Below are positions 9,260 to 19,074 of a stretch of DNA of 64,000 bases, one piece after another. The stretch is taken from positions 124,001 through 188,000 of the forward strand of contig NZ_JAEHOQ010000004.1 of the NCBI RefSeq assembly GCF_016239305.1, given 5' to 3'. Within the stretch, counting starts at the first letter, position 1; each line of letters starts with the position of its first letter. Position numbers and translations under genes: made by a program. Under the pieces are notes generated by a model. That model ran no database searches, had not been told where the DNA came from, and worked only from the letters and a program-made list of their open reading frames with translations. The stretch comes from Proteus vulgaris. GTDB lineage: Bacteria > Pseudomonadota > Gammaproteobacteria > Enterobacterales > Enterobacteriaceae.

Positions 9260-10198
9260 TTACTTACCTTGATTTAACCATTGCATATAAAGCTCTACGC
9301 CTTCAGCAACTGTTTTAAAAGGTGCGGAATAACCTGCTTTACGTAAATTTGTGAGATCAGCTTGAGTAAAGGCTTGATAACGACCTTTTAATTTTTCAGG
9401 GAACTCAATATGTTCGATAGAAAGATCTTTATCTATATGATGAGCAATAACGGCATCGGCAACGGCTTGGAATGATTCAGCACGGCCTGTACCGCAGTTA
9501 AAAATACCGGATACATTATTACGCCAGAACCATAAATTAACCGCAGCCACATCTCCAACATAAATAAAATCACGTTGGAAGGTTTCGCTACCTTCAAATA
9601 ATTTTGGATTTTGGCCGGCATTTACTTGGTTATTTAAATGGAATGCAACACTTGCCATGCCACCTTTATGTCCTTCACGAGGGCCATAAACATTAAAATA
9701 ACGGAAGCCACAAATCATCGAATCTGCTTCAGGTAAAATTTGGCGTACATATTCATCAAATAAGAATTTTGAATAGCCGTAGACATTTAAAGGTGCTTCG
9801 TATTTTCTATCTTCGATAAAATTATCAGTGCGACCACCATAAGTGGCTGCAGAAGAGGCATATAAGAAAGGAATTTGGCGTTCAAGACAGAAATGAAGTA
9901 GCTCTTTAGAATATTGATAGTTGTTATCCATCATATATTTGCCATCCCACTCAGTGGTAGAAGAGCAAGCACCTTCATGGAAAACAGCATCGATATCACC
10001 AAAATCATCACCAGCAACAACGCTCGCAATAAAATCTTCTTTATCCATATAATCGGTGATATTTAGATCAACTAAATTAACGAATTTGGTGCCATCCTTG
10101 AGGTTATCAACAACCAAAATATCGGTATAACCTTCATCATTTAATGCTTTAACAATATTGCTGCCGATAAAACCTGCACCGCCCGTGACGATAATCAT
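9260..10198 (-). CDS. hldD: ADP-L-glycero-D-manno-heptose 6-epimerase
   Basis: HldD (RfaD) epimerises ADP-D,D-heptose to ADP-L,D-heptose, the donor for WaaC and WaaF encoded just downstream. The 312-residue short-chain dehydrogenase/epimerase has the N-terminal NAD(P) motif [10 protein letters not shown]. It also has the catalytic Tyr/Lys pair in YGYSKF and the substrate-binding [15 protein letters not shown] segment. A ribosome site AGGGGT precedes the ATG. It is first in the leftward hldD-waaF-waaC operon and divergent from kbl across 271 bp. I did not find a confident promoter by eye. Confidence 0.97.
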   Translation of the reverse strand: MIIVTGGAGFIGSNIVKALNDEGYTDILVVDNLKDGTKFVNLVDLNITDYMDKEDFIASVVAGDDFGDIDAVFHEGACSSTTEWDGKYMMDNNYQYSKELLHFCLERQIPFLYASSAATYGGRTDNFIEDRKYEAPLNVYGYSKFLFDEYVRQILPEADSMICGFRYFNVYGPREGHKGGMASVAFHLNNQVNAGQNPKLFEGSETFQRDFIYVGDVAAVNLWFWRNNVSGIFNCGTGRAESFQAVADAVIAHHIDKDLSIEHIEFPEKLKGRYQAFTQADLTNLRKAGYSAPFKTVAEGVELYMQWLNQGK

Positions 10199-10405
10199 GT
10201 GGCTACCCCTTCATATAAAAATCTTAAAATTAGCTCTAGGTCTATAATAACACTGAACAGCGTTAACGGTAGTATTCATCACGGAACAACAGACTGAAAT
10301 TCTCAAAAAATGCAGTGTGTATTAGTGATCTTAATTACATAAATAACATTATTTATTTACATTTGTCGTTTTTAATAGAGTAAAGGCATAGAATAAGAAA
10401 CAAAG

Positions 10406-10424
10406 TTGACTATATTATAGTCAA
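10406..10424. promoter_or_regulatory. 19-bp perfect palindrome upstream of kbl
   Basis: TTGACTATATTATAGTCAA is a perfect inverted repeat (9-bp arms, one-base centre) 45 bp before the kbl start. It could be an operator for a dimeric regulator of kbl-tdh, and it also contains a -35-like TTGACT. The regulator is not identifiable from sequence alone. Confidence 0.4.
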
Positions 10425-10469
10425 ACTATTTATGTGTTCACTTTTCAGCTTGCTGTCTTAGGAGAAAGT

Positions 10470-11669
10470 ATGTCTACTCCCGCATTTTATCAACAAATTA
10501 ATCAACAACTCGAACAAACTCGTCAAGATGGTCTTTTTAAAAGTGAGCGCATCATCACCTCTTCACAAAGTGCTGATATCGCAGTTGCTGACGGAAGCCA
10601 TGTTATTAACTTCTGTGCTAACAACTATCTAGGTTTAGCAAATCATCCCAAGCTGATTGAAGCGGCAAAAGTAGGTATGGACAGTCACGGGTTTGGTATG
10701 GCATCTGTCCGTTTTATTTGTGGTACTCAAGATTCACATAAAATATTAGAAAATAAAATTGCTGAATTTTTAGGTATGGAAGATGCCATTTTGTATTCAT
10801 CTTGCTTTGATGCCAATGGTGGATTATTTGAAACACTAATGGGCCCAGAAGATGCCATTATTTCTGATGCCTTAAATCATGCATCTATTATTGACGGTGT
10901 GCGTTTATGTAAAGCGAAACGCTATCGCTATGCCAATAACGATATGGTAGAACTTCGCACTCAACTAGAACAAGCCAAAGCAGATAATGCCCGTCATATT
11001 ATGATCGCTACTGACGGTGTGTTTTCAATGGATGGTGTTATTGCTGATCTAAAATCTATTTGTGATTTAGCAGATGAATTTGGTGCTCTCGTCATGGTTG
11101 ATGATTCCCATGCCGTGGGCTTTGTAGGAGCACAAGGTCGGGGCACCCATGAATATTGCGATGTAATGGGAAGAGTCGACATTATTACGGGTACTTTAGG
11201 TAAAGCGCTAGGCGGTGCCTCTGGTGGTTATACCGCAGCACGTAAAGAAGTGGTTGAATGGTTACGTCAACGTTCTCGCCCTTATTTATTCTCCAATTCA
11301 TTAGCCCCTGCAATTGTTTCAGCCTCTATTGCTGTTTTAGATATGCTGAAATCAGGAGATGAAATACGTGCTCGTTTATGGCGCAACGCCTCTCTTTTTC
11401 GTGAAAAAATGAGTGCCGCTGGTTTTACATTGGCGGGTGCTGATCATGCCATTATTCCAGTGATGTTAGGTGAAGCTAAATTAGCGCAAGAATTTGCAAC
11501 TCGTTTACTTGATGAAGGAATTTATGTCACAGGATTCTTCTATCCTGTTGTACCACAAGGGCAAGCACGTATACGTACGCAAATGTCGGCTGCACATACT
11601 CCAGAGCAAATTGAACGAGCAGTGGCAGCATTTATTAAAATTGGTAAACAACTTAATGTGATTGCATAA
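10470..11669 (+). CDS. kbl: glycine C-acetyltransferase (2-amino-3-ketobutyrate CoA ligase)
   Basis: Kbl splits 2-amino-3-ketobutyrate with CoA into glycine and acetyl-CoA, the second step of threonine degradation after Tdh. It is a PLP enzyme of the alpha-oxoamine synthase family. VDDSHAVGF carries the PLP-binding Asp/His, and the Schiff-base lysine is in [13 protein letters not shown] (about residue 245). The ATG at 10470 is preferred over an in-frame ATG at 10434. It has an AGGAGA ribosome site and yields 399 residues starting MSTPAFYQQ, one more than E. coli Kbl as I recall it. tdh starts nine bases after its stop, so the pair is an operon. Confidence 0.97.
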   Translation: MSTPAFYQQINQQLEQTRQDGLFKSERIITSSQSADIAVADGSHVINFCANNYLGLANHPKLIEAAKVGMDSHGFGMASVRFICGTQDSHKILENKIAEFLGMEDAILYSSCFDANGGLFETLMGPEDAIISDALNHASIIDGVRLCKAKRYRYANNDMVELRTQLEQAKADNARHIMIATDGVFSMDGVIADLKSICDLADEFGALVMVDDSHAVGFVGAQGRGTHEYCDVMGRVDIITGTLGKALGGASGGYTAARKEVVEWLRQRSRPYLFSNSLAPAIVSASIAVLDMLKSGDEIRARLWRNASLFREKMSAAGFTLAGADHAIIPVMLGEAKLAQEFATRLLDEGIYVTGFFYPVVPQGQARIRTQMSAAHTPEQIERAVAAFIKIGKQLNVIA

Positions 11670-11678
11670 GGCTCCCAT

Positions 11679-12704
11679 ATGAAAGCATTGTCAAAATTAA
11701 AAGCACAAGAAGGTATTTGGATGACCGATGTTCCAGTACCTGAACTTGGTCATAACGATGTGATGATCAAAATTCGTAAAACAGCGATTTGTGGCACTGA
11801 TGTTCATATTTATAACTGGGACGAGTGGTCACAAAAAACAATTCCTGTGCCTATGGTCGTCGGCCATGAATATATCGGTGAGATTGTTGCGATAGGACAA
11901 GAAGTTAAAGGCTTTAATATTGGTGATCGTGTCTCGGGTGAAGGGCATATCACTTGCGGGCATTGTCGTAATTGTCGTGGTGGTCGCACTCATTTATGCC
12001 GTAATACTATTGGTGTCGGTGTAAATCGTCCAGGTTGTTTTGCTGAATATCTAGTTATTCCTGCTTTTAATGCGTTTAAAATTCCAGACAACATTCCTGA
12101 TGAATTAGCTGCTATTTTTGATCCCTTTGGTAATGCTGTACATACTGCGTTATCTTTTGATTTAGTGGGTGAAGATGTGCTGGTCTCTGGCGCTGGTCCC
12201 ATTGGAATTATGGCGGCAGCAATCTGTAAGCATGTTGGGGCTCGTCATGTGGTGATCACCGATGTGAATGAATATCGCCTTGGTCTCGCGAAAAAAATGG
12301 GTGTTACCCGAGCCGTTAATGTTAGCAAAGAGAACCTGACTGATGTTATGAAAGAGTTGGGTATGACCGAAGGATTTGATGTAGGTTTAGAAATGTCTGG
12401 GGCACCTCCAGCGTTTCGTACTCTGCTTAACACCATGAATCATGGTGGTCGTATTGCCCTTTTAGGTATTCCACCTTCGGATATGGCAATTGATTGGGGA
12501 CAGGTTATCTTTAAGGGGCTGTTTATTAAAGGTATCTATGGTCGTGAAATGTTTGAAACATGGTACAAAATGGCCGCGCTTATTCAATCAGGTCTTGATC
12601 TTACTCCAATTATTACTCATCAATTTCCAATCGATGAATTCCAAAAAGGCTTTGATATCATGCGTTCTGGCCAATCAGGTAAAGTGATCCTAGATTGGCA
12701 GTAA
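11679..12704 (+). CDS. tdh: L-threonine 3-dehydrogenase
   Basis: Tdh oxidises L-threonine with NAD+ to 2-amino-3-ketobutyrate, the substrate of Kbl. It is a zinc medium-chain dehydrogenase of 341 residues, the family norm. The catalytic-zinc cysteine is in ICGTDVH (about residue 38), followed by GHEYIGE. The structural-zinc cysteines are in [15 protein letters not shown]. The nucleotide-binding loop is SGAGPIG. It is the second gene of kbl-tdh and is followed by a strong hairpin terminator. Confidence 0.98.
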   Translation: MKALSKLKAQEGIWMTDVPVPELGHNDVMIKIRKTAICGTDVHIYNWDEWSQKTIPVPMVVGHEYIGEIVAIGQEVKGFNIGDRVSGEGHITCGHCRNCRGGRTHLCRNTIGVGVNRPGCFAEYLVIPAFNAFKIPDNIPDELAAIFDPFGNAVHTALSFDLVGEDVLVSGAGPIGIMAAAICKHVGARHVVITDVNEYRLGLAKKMGVTRAVNVSKENLTDVMKELGMTEGFDVGLEMSGAPPAFRTLLNTMNHGGRIALLGIPPSDMAIDWGQVIFKGLFIKGIYGREMFETWYKMAALIQSGLDLTPIITHQFPIDEFQKGFDIMRSGQSGKVILDWQ

Positions 12705-12720
12705 TAAGCGATCATTAAGC

Positions 12721-12749
12721 AAAAAAAGAGCCTTTCAAGGCTCTTTTTT
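12721..12749. terminator. bidirectional terminator between tdh and yibQ
   Basis: AAGAGCC and GGCTCTT pair around TTTCAA, with an A-run before and a T-run after, so it can stop both tdh (plus) and yibQ (minus). It lies 16 bp after the tdh stop and just before the yibQ stop. Confidence 0.85.
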
Positions 12750-12755
12750 GTTGCG

Positions 12756-13721
12756 TTACTTTTCAATTTCATCCATTGAATTAGGACTAGGTGGAGAGGG
12801 TAATTTCTTTTTTTCTGATGAGCCAAATCCATTGGATAATGTATTAATCAGCGTACTTTTTTTCATCGAAATAATCGCTTCTTGCGCAGGTTTTAACCAT
12901 GACGCAGGCTTTTGTTCCTGTGGTTGCTCCGTCGGTGGTGCAACTTTGGGTGGTTCGGGCTGTGCTGGTTTTTCTGTTTGCGGGTTTAATAAGCTACTTG
13001 GTGCGACTAGTTGAATATCAGCAGGGAGTAAAGGTAGTTGTTGTTGCAATGCTCTGACAGTAGAAGGGTGAGGGTGTCCAATAGCGATGGCTGAGCCATT
13101 TTTTCGCGCTAAAGCAATTGCACGAGCAAGTTGTTGGCGAGTCTCAGCTTCTGTTTGTACGTTATCGAGAAAAACATGACGACGCAAAGAGGGAACACCC
13201 GCAGCTTTGGCCGCAATGGCTGCTTGTGTATTACCAATGGTTACGCTATCTAAAAAATAGAGGTTTGAGTGATTAAGCGCTTTAATAACTCTATCCATCG
13301 CTTGTCTATCTGATGTCATTGCACTGCCCATATGGTTATTCATACCGACAGCGTAAGGGACATTATTAATAGCATGTTGAATAATACGGTTAATTTCAGT
13401 CTGATCCATTGACGGTTTTAGGGTATCGCGCTCTAGAGGTTGCTTGCTAATGGGCGCCATTGGCATATGGATGAGAATTTCACGCCCTTGTGCATGAGCT
13501 TTATTCGCCACTTCTTTTCCATGAGGTGAATCAGGCAAAATGGCGATAGAAACCGCAGTTGGAAGTTGCAAAATTTGGTTATCTTCTTTTTTACGATAAC
13601 CAAAATCATCAATCACAATGGCTAATTTGGCTGCAAATGCAGGTGTACTCACAACCAGACTTAGCAACATTAAACTAAGTAAAAAAGCACTCTTGCGTTG
13701 TAATGTGCCAAGTAATTTCAA
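12756..13721 (-). CDS. yibQ: divergent polysaccharide deacetylase family protein YibQ, secreted
   Basis: YibQ is a periplasmic protein of the divergent polysaccharide deacetylase family whose substrate is unknown. A start at TTG (13719-13721) is preferred. It is preceded at close range by GGGAGG, which overlaps the end of envC, and gives 321 residues with a clean signal peptide (KSAFLLSLMLLSLVV, cleavage near AFAA). A longer reading from another TTG at 13739 would put a non-signal lead in front. The core holds VIDDFGY (metal Asp pair), HMPMAP, NNHMGSAMT and AIGHPHP. The C-terminal 80 residues are Pro/Gln-rich and variable. It is co-transcribed with envC. Confidence 0.85.
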   Translation of the reverse strand: MKLLGTLQRKSAFLLSLMLLSLVVSTPAFAAKLAIVIDDFGYRKKEDNQILQLPTAVSIAILPDSPHGKEVANKAHAQGREILIHMPMAPISKQPLERDTLKPSMDQTEINRIIQHAINNVPYAVGMNNHMGSAMTSDRQAMDRVIKALNHSNLYFLDSVTIGNTQAAIAAKAAGVPSLRRHVFLDNVQTEAETRQQLARAIALARKNGSAIAIGHPHPSTVRALQQQLPLLPADIQLVAPSSLLNPQTEKPAQPEPPKVAPPTEQPQEQKPASWLKPAQEAIISMKKSTLINTLSNGFGSSEKKKLPSPPSPNSMDEIEK

Positions 13722-13723
13722 AC

Positions 13724-15016
13724 CTACCTCCCAAGCCAAGGAACAGGGTTCACTGCTTTTCCTTGACGTCTAATTTCAAAATAGAGTGCTGAACGCTCTT
13801 GTCCACCACTATTACCGACTAAAGCAATAGATTGGCCCGCTTTTACTTGCTGACCGACATTCACTAAAGCACTTTGGTTATAACCGTAAAGGCTCATATC
13901 ACCTTTCCCGTGTTCAACCACGACAACCAAACCATAACCTTGAAGCCAATCTGCAAGTAATACACGACCATCAGCAATCGCTTTTACCTCAGTGCCTTGG
14001 GCTGCTGGTATCACAATTCCTTTCCAACGTAATTCACCAGAGCCAGAAATAGATTCACCAAAACGGTGTAATAAAGAGCCCCTAATTGGCCAAATGGCTT
14101 GTCCTGCAGGTTTACCTAAACCGCCTGTACGTGACATCAATGATTGCTCTTCAGCCGTTGGTTTATAGGTTGAACCTCGCTGTTGGGCTTCACGTTGTTT
14201 GGCGGCGATGCGGGCAGCTTCTCGAGCTTCTCGCTCTGCGCGGGCTTTAGCTTCTCGCTCTGCTTGAGCGATTTTATTTCTTAATTGGGCTTCGTTAGCT
14301 CGCATAGTGGCTAAGTTTTTCTGATCCGCTTTTAAGGTGGATTCAAGTTGGGTTAGTGTTTTTTGTCGAGCCGCTAATGCGTTATCAAGCTTTTGTTTTT
14401 CTTGCTGCTGTTTAGTTAAGACTTGTTTTTGTTCGTTCTGCTTTGCTTGCTGTGTGGTTTTTTCTGCCTCAAGTTCTTTTGAGGTTTGAGTCAGTTCGGC
14501 CATTGTCTCTTTTCGTGCGTCGTTGATATAGCTGTAATACGCTAAAATACGCTCTTCACGCTGACCTTCTTCACCACGAAATAGGAGCTCAATACCTTGG
14601 TGTTTACCCTGACGATAAGCGGCATCCATTTGGCGGGCTAATAACTCTTGTTGTGAATGATATTGTTTTTGCAGGCGTGCAATATTCGCGGTGATCGTTT
14701 TGATCTCTTTGCCTAAAGTTTGTAAACGACTTTGAGTTTCATGCACAGAACGACTTGCATTAGAGATTTGTGTTTCTTGTGTTTTTAATTGATTAAGAAG
14801 TGCAGTACGTTGTTTTTGTTGTTCTTGCACTTGTTTTTCTTTTTCCGCAATCGTGGTTTGTAGATCTTTTAATTGATTGCGATTATCTGTTAATGAATTG
14901 GCAAAAACAGGGGTGACTGAAAAGAGAGTTGTACTAATAAGCAACGTGATTAACGGTAAAGAAAATACACGAAAAGACTGATGTGTTTTTTTTTGAAGAT
15001 CCATTTTCTCTGCCAT
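13724..15016 (-). CDS. envC: murein hydrolase activator EnvC
   Basis: EnvC is a periplasmic FtsEX-linked activator of the amidases AmiA and AmiB in septal splitting. The 430-residue protein has a signal peptide (cleavage near VFANS, about residue 40) and a long coiled coil rich in Gln, Lys and Glu (about residues 40-270). A Lys/Arg/Ala-rich stretch follows, then a C-terminal LytM domain (about 305-430). That LytM domain lacks the zinc ligands (WKGIVIPA and LYFEIR instead of HxxxD and HxH), as expected for an activator rather than an enzyme. Its stop overlaps the yibQ ribosome-site region, so the two genes are coupled. gpmI, which precedes envC in E. coli, is not here. Confidence 0.95.
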   Translation of the reverse strand: MAEKMDLQKKTHQSFRVFSLPLITLLISTTLFSVTPVFANSLTDNRNQLKDLQTTIAEKEKQVQEQQKQRTALLNQLKTQETQISNASRSVHETQSRLQTLGKEIKTITANIARLQKQYHSQQELLARQMDAAYRQGKHQGIELLFRGEEGQREERILAYYSYINDARKETMAELTQTSKELEAEKTTQQAKQNEQKQVLTKQQQEKQKLDNALAARQKTLTQLESTLKADQKNLATMRANEAQLRNKIAQAEREAKARAEREAREAARIAAKQREAQQRGSTYKPTAEEQSLMSRTGGLGKPAGQAIWPIRGSLLHRFGESISGSGELRWKGIVIPAAQGTEVKAIADGRVLLADWLQGYGLVVVVEHGKGDMSLYGYNQSALVNVGQQVKAGQSIALVGNSGGQERSALYFEIRRQGKAVNPVPWLGR

Positions 15017-15193
15017 CTGACCAACGTACCTTTCATAACAGTTTGTAAGATTATTTCATGCCACAAAACAACTGACCAGCTAACATGAAATAAAGCCGAA
15101 ATTTCAGATAATACCTAACAGGTAATCTATTCAATTAATAAGAGATTATAAAGCAATAATAGAAGGAGAGATGAAAAAAGAGGCAATCCGTGT

Positions 15194-15220
15194 GACAGCG
15201 CAATAAAATATCACGCTGTC
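15194..15220 (-). terminator. possible terminator downstream of rimO
   Basis: Perfect 7-bp arms GACAGCG and CGCTGTC enclose 13 bases, 12 bp beyond the rimO stop on the minus strand. A T-rich CTCTTTTTTC follows after about 12 bases, so the geometry is loose. The rest of the 15017-15231 gap shows nothing else clear. Confidence 0.4.
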
Positions 15221-15231
15221 CACGAGAAAGA

Positions 15232-16560
15232 TTATTCGACGATAGTACCCCAAAGGTCATATTCATCTGAATGTTCAATAAGAACACGAACGATTTGCCC
15301 GGGTTCAACGTCAAACTGCTCATTAAGATAAACTGCGCCATCAATTTCAGGTGCATCAGCCATACTACGACCGATTGCACCTTCTTCATCGACTTCATCA
15401 ATCATAACAAATAGCACTTTGCCAATTTTCTCTTGTAAGCGTTCAGTCGAAATTTGTTGTTGTAGTTTCATAAAACGGTGATAGCGTTCTTCTTTCACTT
15501 CTTCAGGTACTTGATCGGCTAATTCATTCGCTTTCGCGCCATCAACAGGGCTGTATTTAAAGCAACCAACACGATCTAAACGTGCTTCGGTGAGGAAATC
15601 CAATAACATTTGGAAATCTTCTTCTGTTTCACCCGGAAAACCAACAATAAAAGTAGAACGTAAGGTTAATTCAGGGCAAATTTCACGCCAACGTTTTACA
15701 CGCTCTAAGGTGCGTTCAACAGAGCCAGGGCGCTTCATCAGTTTTAAAACTTTCGGACTTGCATGTTGCAATGGAATATCTAAATAAGGCAAAATTTTGC
15801 CTTCAGCCATTAAAGGAATAACTTCATCAACATGTGGGTACGGGTAAACATAATGCAAACGAACCCAAATCCCTAATTTTGCGAGCTGTTCACATAGACT
15901 CACCATACTGGTCTTAACCGGCATTCCATCCCAAAATCCTGTTTGATGCTTAGTATCAACACCATAAGCAGAGGTATCTTGTGAGATAACCAGTAATTCT
16001 TTTACCCCTGCGTTGACTAATCTTTTAGCTTCATTTAATACTTCACCAATTGGGCGACTGTCTAAATCACCACGCATTGATGGGATGATGCAGAACGTGC
16101 AACGATGATTACACCCTTCAGAAATTTTCAAATAGGCGTAATGACGAGGTGTTAACTTGACACCTTGTTCGGGTACAAGGCTGATAAAAGGGTTGTGATC
16201 AGGTTTTGGCACATAGTGATGAATATGCGATAAAACTTGTTCATAACTATGAGGCCCTGTGATTTCGAGTACCTTTGGGTGCACTTCACGAATTTGATTT
16301 TCTTTTGCACCTAAACAACCAGTAACAATGACTTTACCGTTTTCATCGAGTGCTTCACCAATTGCTTCTAGTGATTCTTGTACTGCGCTGTCAATAAACC
16401 CACAGGTGTTGACGATGACTAAATCAGCATCATTATAGGTAGGAACAACTTGATAACCTTCTGTACGCAGTTCGGTTAGGATACGTTCAGAGTCCACTAA
16501 ATTTTTAGGACAACCTAATGAAACGAATCCAATTTTAGGCACTTGATTTGTTTGCGACAT
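15232..16560 (-). CDS. rimO: ribosomal protein S12 methylthiotransferase
   Basis: RimO is a radical-SAM enzyme that methylthiolates an aspartate of ribosomal protein S12. Of its 442 residues the N-terminal domain has three cysteine motifs for one Fe-S cluster (LGCPKN, NTCGF, TGCLGA). The radical-SAM CxxxCxxC is CNHRCTFC near residue 150. The C-terminus is a TRAM domain. Length fits the family (about 440). In E. coli rimO lies elsewhere, so its place between yibN and envC, where gpmI would be expected, is a rearrangement relative to E. coli. Confidence 0.97.
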   Translation of the reverse strand: MSQTNQVPKIGFVSLGCPKNLVDSERILTELRTEGYQVVPTYNDADLVIVNTCGFIDSAVQESLEAIGEALDENGKVIVTGCLGAKENQIREVHPKVLEITGPHSYEQVLSHIHHYVPKPDHNPFISLVPEQGVKLTPRHYAYLKISEGCNHRCTFCIIPSMRGDLDSRPIGEVLNEAKRLVNAGVKELLVISQDTSAYGVDTKHQTGFWDGMPVKTSMVSLCEQLAKLGIWVRLHYVYPYPHVDEVIPLMAEGKILPYLDIPLQHASPKVLKLMKRPGSVERTLERVKRWREICPELTLRSTFIVGFPGETEEDFQMLLDFLTEARLDRVGCFKYSPVDGAKANELADQVPEEVKEERYHRFMKLQQQISTERLQEKIGKVLFVMIDEVDEEGAIGRSMADAPEIDGAVYLNEQFDVEPGQIVRVLIEHSDEYDLWGTIVE

Positions 16561-16913
16561 GCTCGTGTTCTCAATACTTTTAAATAAATAACAGATTGTT
16601 GTTTCTCAGACAGGTATGAATTTTACGCAAAGGGTGATTTCTACGTAAATAGCCATTATAAGGGATGCTGATTTATTAATAGCTTGCCTGAAGAGGGATC
16701 TTGTAGAGTAAAAAGGAGTGACCTTTTTAATTCATCATTTTTCATAAATCCGGTGCTAATGGTACATAAATCCGTCAATAAAAAAAATGATTGTTGAGAA
16801 ACTTTCCGCAAAAACTGAAAGAGAAACGCAGGAATAGGCTGTAATTGCGCCATGACAAAGGTATACTTTGGCTCTTTGATACTATTTTTAACTAACGAGA
16901 GTGATTGCATCCT
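16561..16913. other. 353-bp intergenic region between divergent rimO and yibN
   Basis: No convincing gene is seen. A -10-like TATACT at 16863-16868 lies about 45 bp before yibN and may serve it; the matching -35 is weak. The region carries repeated CATAAATCCG strings (about 16743-16752 and 16764-16773) of unknown meaning. Confidence 0.3.
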
Positions 16914-17351
16914 ATGCTGCAAGAAGTAATGCAATTTTTCAACCGGCACACCCTGTTAAGTTTTGTTTGGGTTGCGCTGCTGGTGGCGGTCATTGTATTG
17001 ACCTTTAAAGGGCTTTTTTCTAAGACGAAAAATATTTCCCGTACAGAAGCGATTTCTTTGATAAATAAAGAGAATGCGGTATGTGTTGATATCCGTAGCC
17101 GTGATGAATTCCGTAAAGGACACATCATTGATTCTATCAATTTAACGCCTTCTGAAATCAAAAGTAATAATATTGCTGAGCTGGAGAAATATAAATCACA
17201 GCCAGTTATTGTTGTGTCACCATCAGGTATTGAAGGTGCAAAACCTGCAGAAAGCCTAATTAAACTCGGTTTTGAAAAAGTCTTTATCTTAAAAGATGGT
17301 CTTTCAGGCTGGAGTGGTGAGAATTTACCACTGGCTAAAGGTAAAAAGTAA
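16914..17351 (+). CDS. yibN: membrane-anchored rhodanese-like protein YibN
   Basis: The protein has one N-terminal membrane segment ([18 protein letters not shown]) followed by a rhodanese-like domain ([15 protein letters not shown], and KDGLSGW at the end). The ATG at 16914 is chosen over a TTG at 16905 because the product then starts MLQEVMQFF, like E. coli YibN, at 145 residues. In the active-site loop ([12 protein letters not shown]) there is no cysteine, so sulfurtransferase activity by the usual mechanism looks unlikely. It is upstream of secB as in E. coli, but grxC, which separates them there, is absent. Its molecular role is not known to me. Confidence 0.88.
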   Translation: MLQEVMQFFNRHTLLSFVWVALLVAVIVLTFKGLFSKTKNISRTEAISLINKENAVCVDIRSRDEFRKGHIIDSINLTPSEIKSNNIAELEKYKSQPVIVVSPSGIEGAKPAESLIKLGFEKVFILKDGLSGWSGENLPLAKGKK

Positions 17352-17420
17352 CGAGCGGGCAGATTGAGTTCTATACTTACTGCTATTCAATTAATAAGGA
17401 TATAAAAAGGTAAGATTATT

Positions 17421-17891
17421 ATGTCAGAACAGCAAAACCAAGAGATGACTTTTCAAATTCAACGTATCTATACAAAAGATATCTCTTTTGAAGCGCCTAA
17501 TGCCCCACAAGTTTTCCAAAAAGAGTGGCAACCAGAAGTTAAATTAGATCTGGATACTTCTTCTAATACTCTAGCTGAAAACGTCTATGAAGTTATTCTG
17601 CGCGTTACTGTAACCGCAACAATGGATAACGAAACTGCATTCCTGTGTGAAGTTCAACAAGCAGGTATCTTTACCGTTGAAGGTATCGAAGGCACTCAAT
17701 TAGCACATTGCTTAGGTGCATATTGCCCTAACGTTCTGTTCCCTTACGCTCGTGAATGTATCACTAACTTAGTTAGCCGTGGTACTTTCCCACAACTGAA
17801 CTTAGCACCTGTTAACTTTGATGCGTTGTTTATGAACTATTTACAACAGCAACAAACTGATGCGGCTAATGAAGGGGCTGAAGAAGCTTAA
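17421..17891 (+). CDS. secB: protein-export chaperone SecB
   Basis: SecB is a tetrameric cytosolic chaperone that keeps precursor proteins unfolded and hands them to SecA. The 156-residue protein contains the typical [17 protein letters not shown]-terminus and the [18 protein letters not shown] and [17 protein letters not shown] segments. Its stop codon TAA shares a base with the gpsA start (TAATG), so the two are translationally coupled. secB is the conserved right-hand marker of the Proteus O-antigen locus. Confidence 0.98.
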   Translation: MSEQQNQEMTFQIQRIYTKDISFEAPNAPQVFQKEWQPEVKLDLDTSSNTLAENVYEVILRVTVTATMDNETAFLCEVQQAGIFTVEGIEGTQLAHCLGAYCPNVLFPYARECITNLVSRGTFPQLNLAPVNFDALFMNYLQQQQTDAANEGAEEA

Positions 17892-18907
17892 TGAACGCTT
17901 CTATGACAGTTATCGGTGCCGGTTCATACGGCACCGCTTTAGCGATTACCTTAGCGCGCAATGGTCATGACGTTGTACTTTGGGGTCATGATCCTGCGCA
18001 TGTTGCTGCATTAGAGCAAGCACGCTGTAATCAGGCATTTCTGCCCGATGTTTCCTTTCCTGATAGTTTATACATGGAAGCTTCTTTGCAAAAAGCCATT
18101 GAAGCCAGCCGTAATATTCTGGTTGTGATCCCAAGCCATGTTTTTGGTGACGTATTACAGCAGATCAAACCCTTTTTACGTCAGGATGCGCGTGTTGTTT
18201 GGGCGACAAAAGGACTTGAGGCTCATACTGGTCGCTTATTACAAGATGTAGCGCGTGAAGTATTAGGTAATGAAATCCCGCTTGCAGTTTTATCTGGCCC
18301 TACTTTTGCCAAAGAGCTTGCGGCAGGTCTGCCTACTGCGATATCTGTTGCATCAACGGATAATACCTTCTCTGAAGAGTTGCAGCAGTTGTTCCATTGT
18401 GGCAAAAGTTTCCGTGTGTATAAAAATCCTGACTTTATCGGTGTGCAATTAGGTGGTGCGGTAAAAAACGTGATTGCTATTGGCGCAGGTATGTCTGATG
18501 GTATGGGGTTTGGTGCGAATGCACGTACAGCACTAATTACTCGTGGCCTTGCTGAAATGAGCCGTTTAGGTAAAGCATTAGGTGCAGATGCTGCTACTTT
18601 TATGGGAATGGCGGGTTTAGGTGATTTAGTTTTAACCTGTACTGATAACCAATCTCGTAATCGTCGATTTGGCATGATGCTAGGTCAAGGTTTTGATGTT
18701 GATACAGCCCAAGAGAAAATCGGGCAAGTGGTTGAAGGTTATCGCAATACCAAAGAAGTTCGCGCATTAGCAGAACAAGTCGGTGTTGAAATGCCTATCA
18801 CAGAGCAGATCTACCAAATTTTATATCAGCATAAAGACGCGAAAGAAGCGGCATTATCTTTATTAGGCCGAGCCACTAAAGATGAGATAGACAGCAATCT
18901 GCTCTAA
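17891..18907 (+). CDS. gpsA: glycerol-3-phosphate dehydrogenase [NAD(P)+]
   Basis: GpsA reduces dihydroxyacetone phosphate to sn-glycerol 3-phosphate for phospholipid synthesis in the cytoplasm. The 338-residue protein has the N-terminal dinucleotide motif [11 protein letters not shown]. It also has LSGPTFAKE, the catalytic-lysine segment [13 protein letters not shown] and the ARTALITRG helix. Length equals the family norm of about 339. It overlaps secB by one base and is followed by a repeat-rich gap before cysE. Confidence 0.98.
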   Translation: MNASMTVIGAGSYGTALAITLARNGHDVVLWGHDPAHVAALEQARCNQAFLPDVSFPDSLYMEASLQKAIEASRNILVVIPSHVFGDVLQQIKPFLRQDARVVWATKGLEAHTGRLLQDVAREVLGNEIPLAVLSGPTFAKELAAGLPTAISVASTDNTFSEELQQLFHCGKSFRVYKNPDFIGVQLGGAVKNVIAIGAGMSDGMGFGANARTALITRGLAEMSRLGKALGADAATFMGMAGLGDLVLTCTDNQSRNRRFGMMLGQGFDVDTAQEKIGQVVEGYRNTKEVRALAEQVGVEMPITEQIYQILYQHKDAKEAALSLLGRATKDEIDSNLL

Positions 18908-18938
18908 GTCTATTTTAGATAATCAGTCGTATTAGGCA

Positions 18939-19003
18939 TTGTTTTAAGGTATTGGTTTAAGACCTTGTTTAAAATATTGTTTTAAAATATGGCTTTAAGG
19001 TAT
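18939..19003. repeat. five degenerate tandem repeats between gpsA and cysE
   Basis: Five units of 12-14 bp with the pattern T-G-TTTAA-(A/G)-(G/A)-TAT run head to tail (18939-18952, 18953-18965, 18966-18977, 18978-18990, 18991-19003). They lie in an otherwise gene-free gap. Function is unknown; replication slippage or a regulator array are both possible. Confidence 0.55.
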
Positions 19004-19025
19004 CCGTTTCGGTTTTAAACATAAA

Positions 19026-19049
19026 AAGCCTAAGTTTTTACTTAGGCTT
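19026..19049. terminator. hairpin before cysE
   Basis: AAGCCTAAG and CTTAGGCTT pair perfectly around TTTTTA, 26 bp before the cysE ATG. There is no plus-strand T-run after it. It may be a weak gpsA terminator or a structure in the cysE leader. Confidence 0.45.
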
Positions 19050-19074
19050 CAATGTAAAAAGAATGAGAGTGAGT

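Noticed and set aside
17352-17420. Search for grxC between yibN and secB
   Set aside because: Only 69 bp are available, with no CPYC-type motif.
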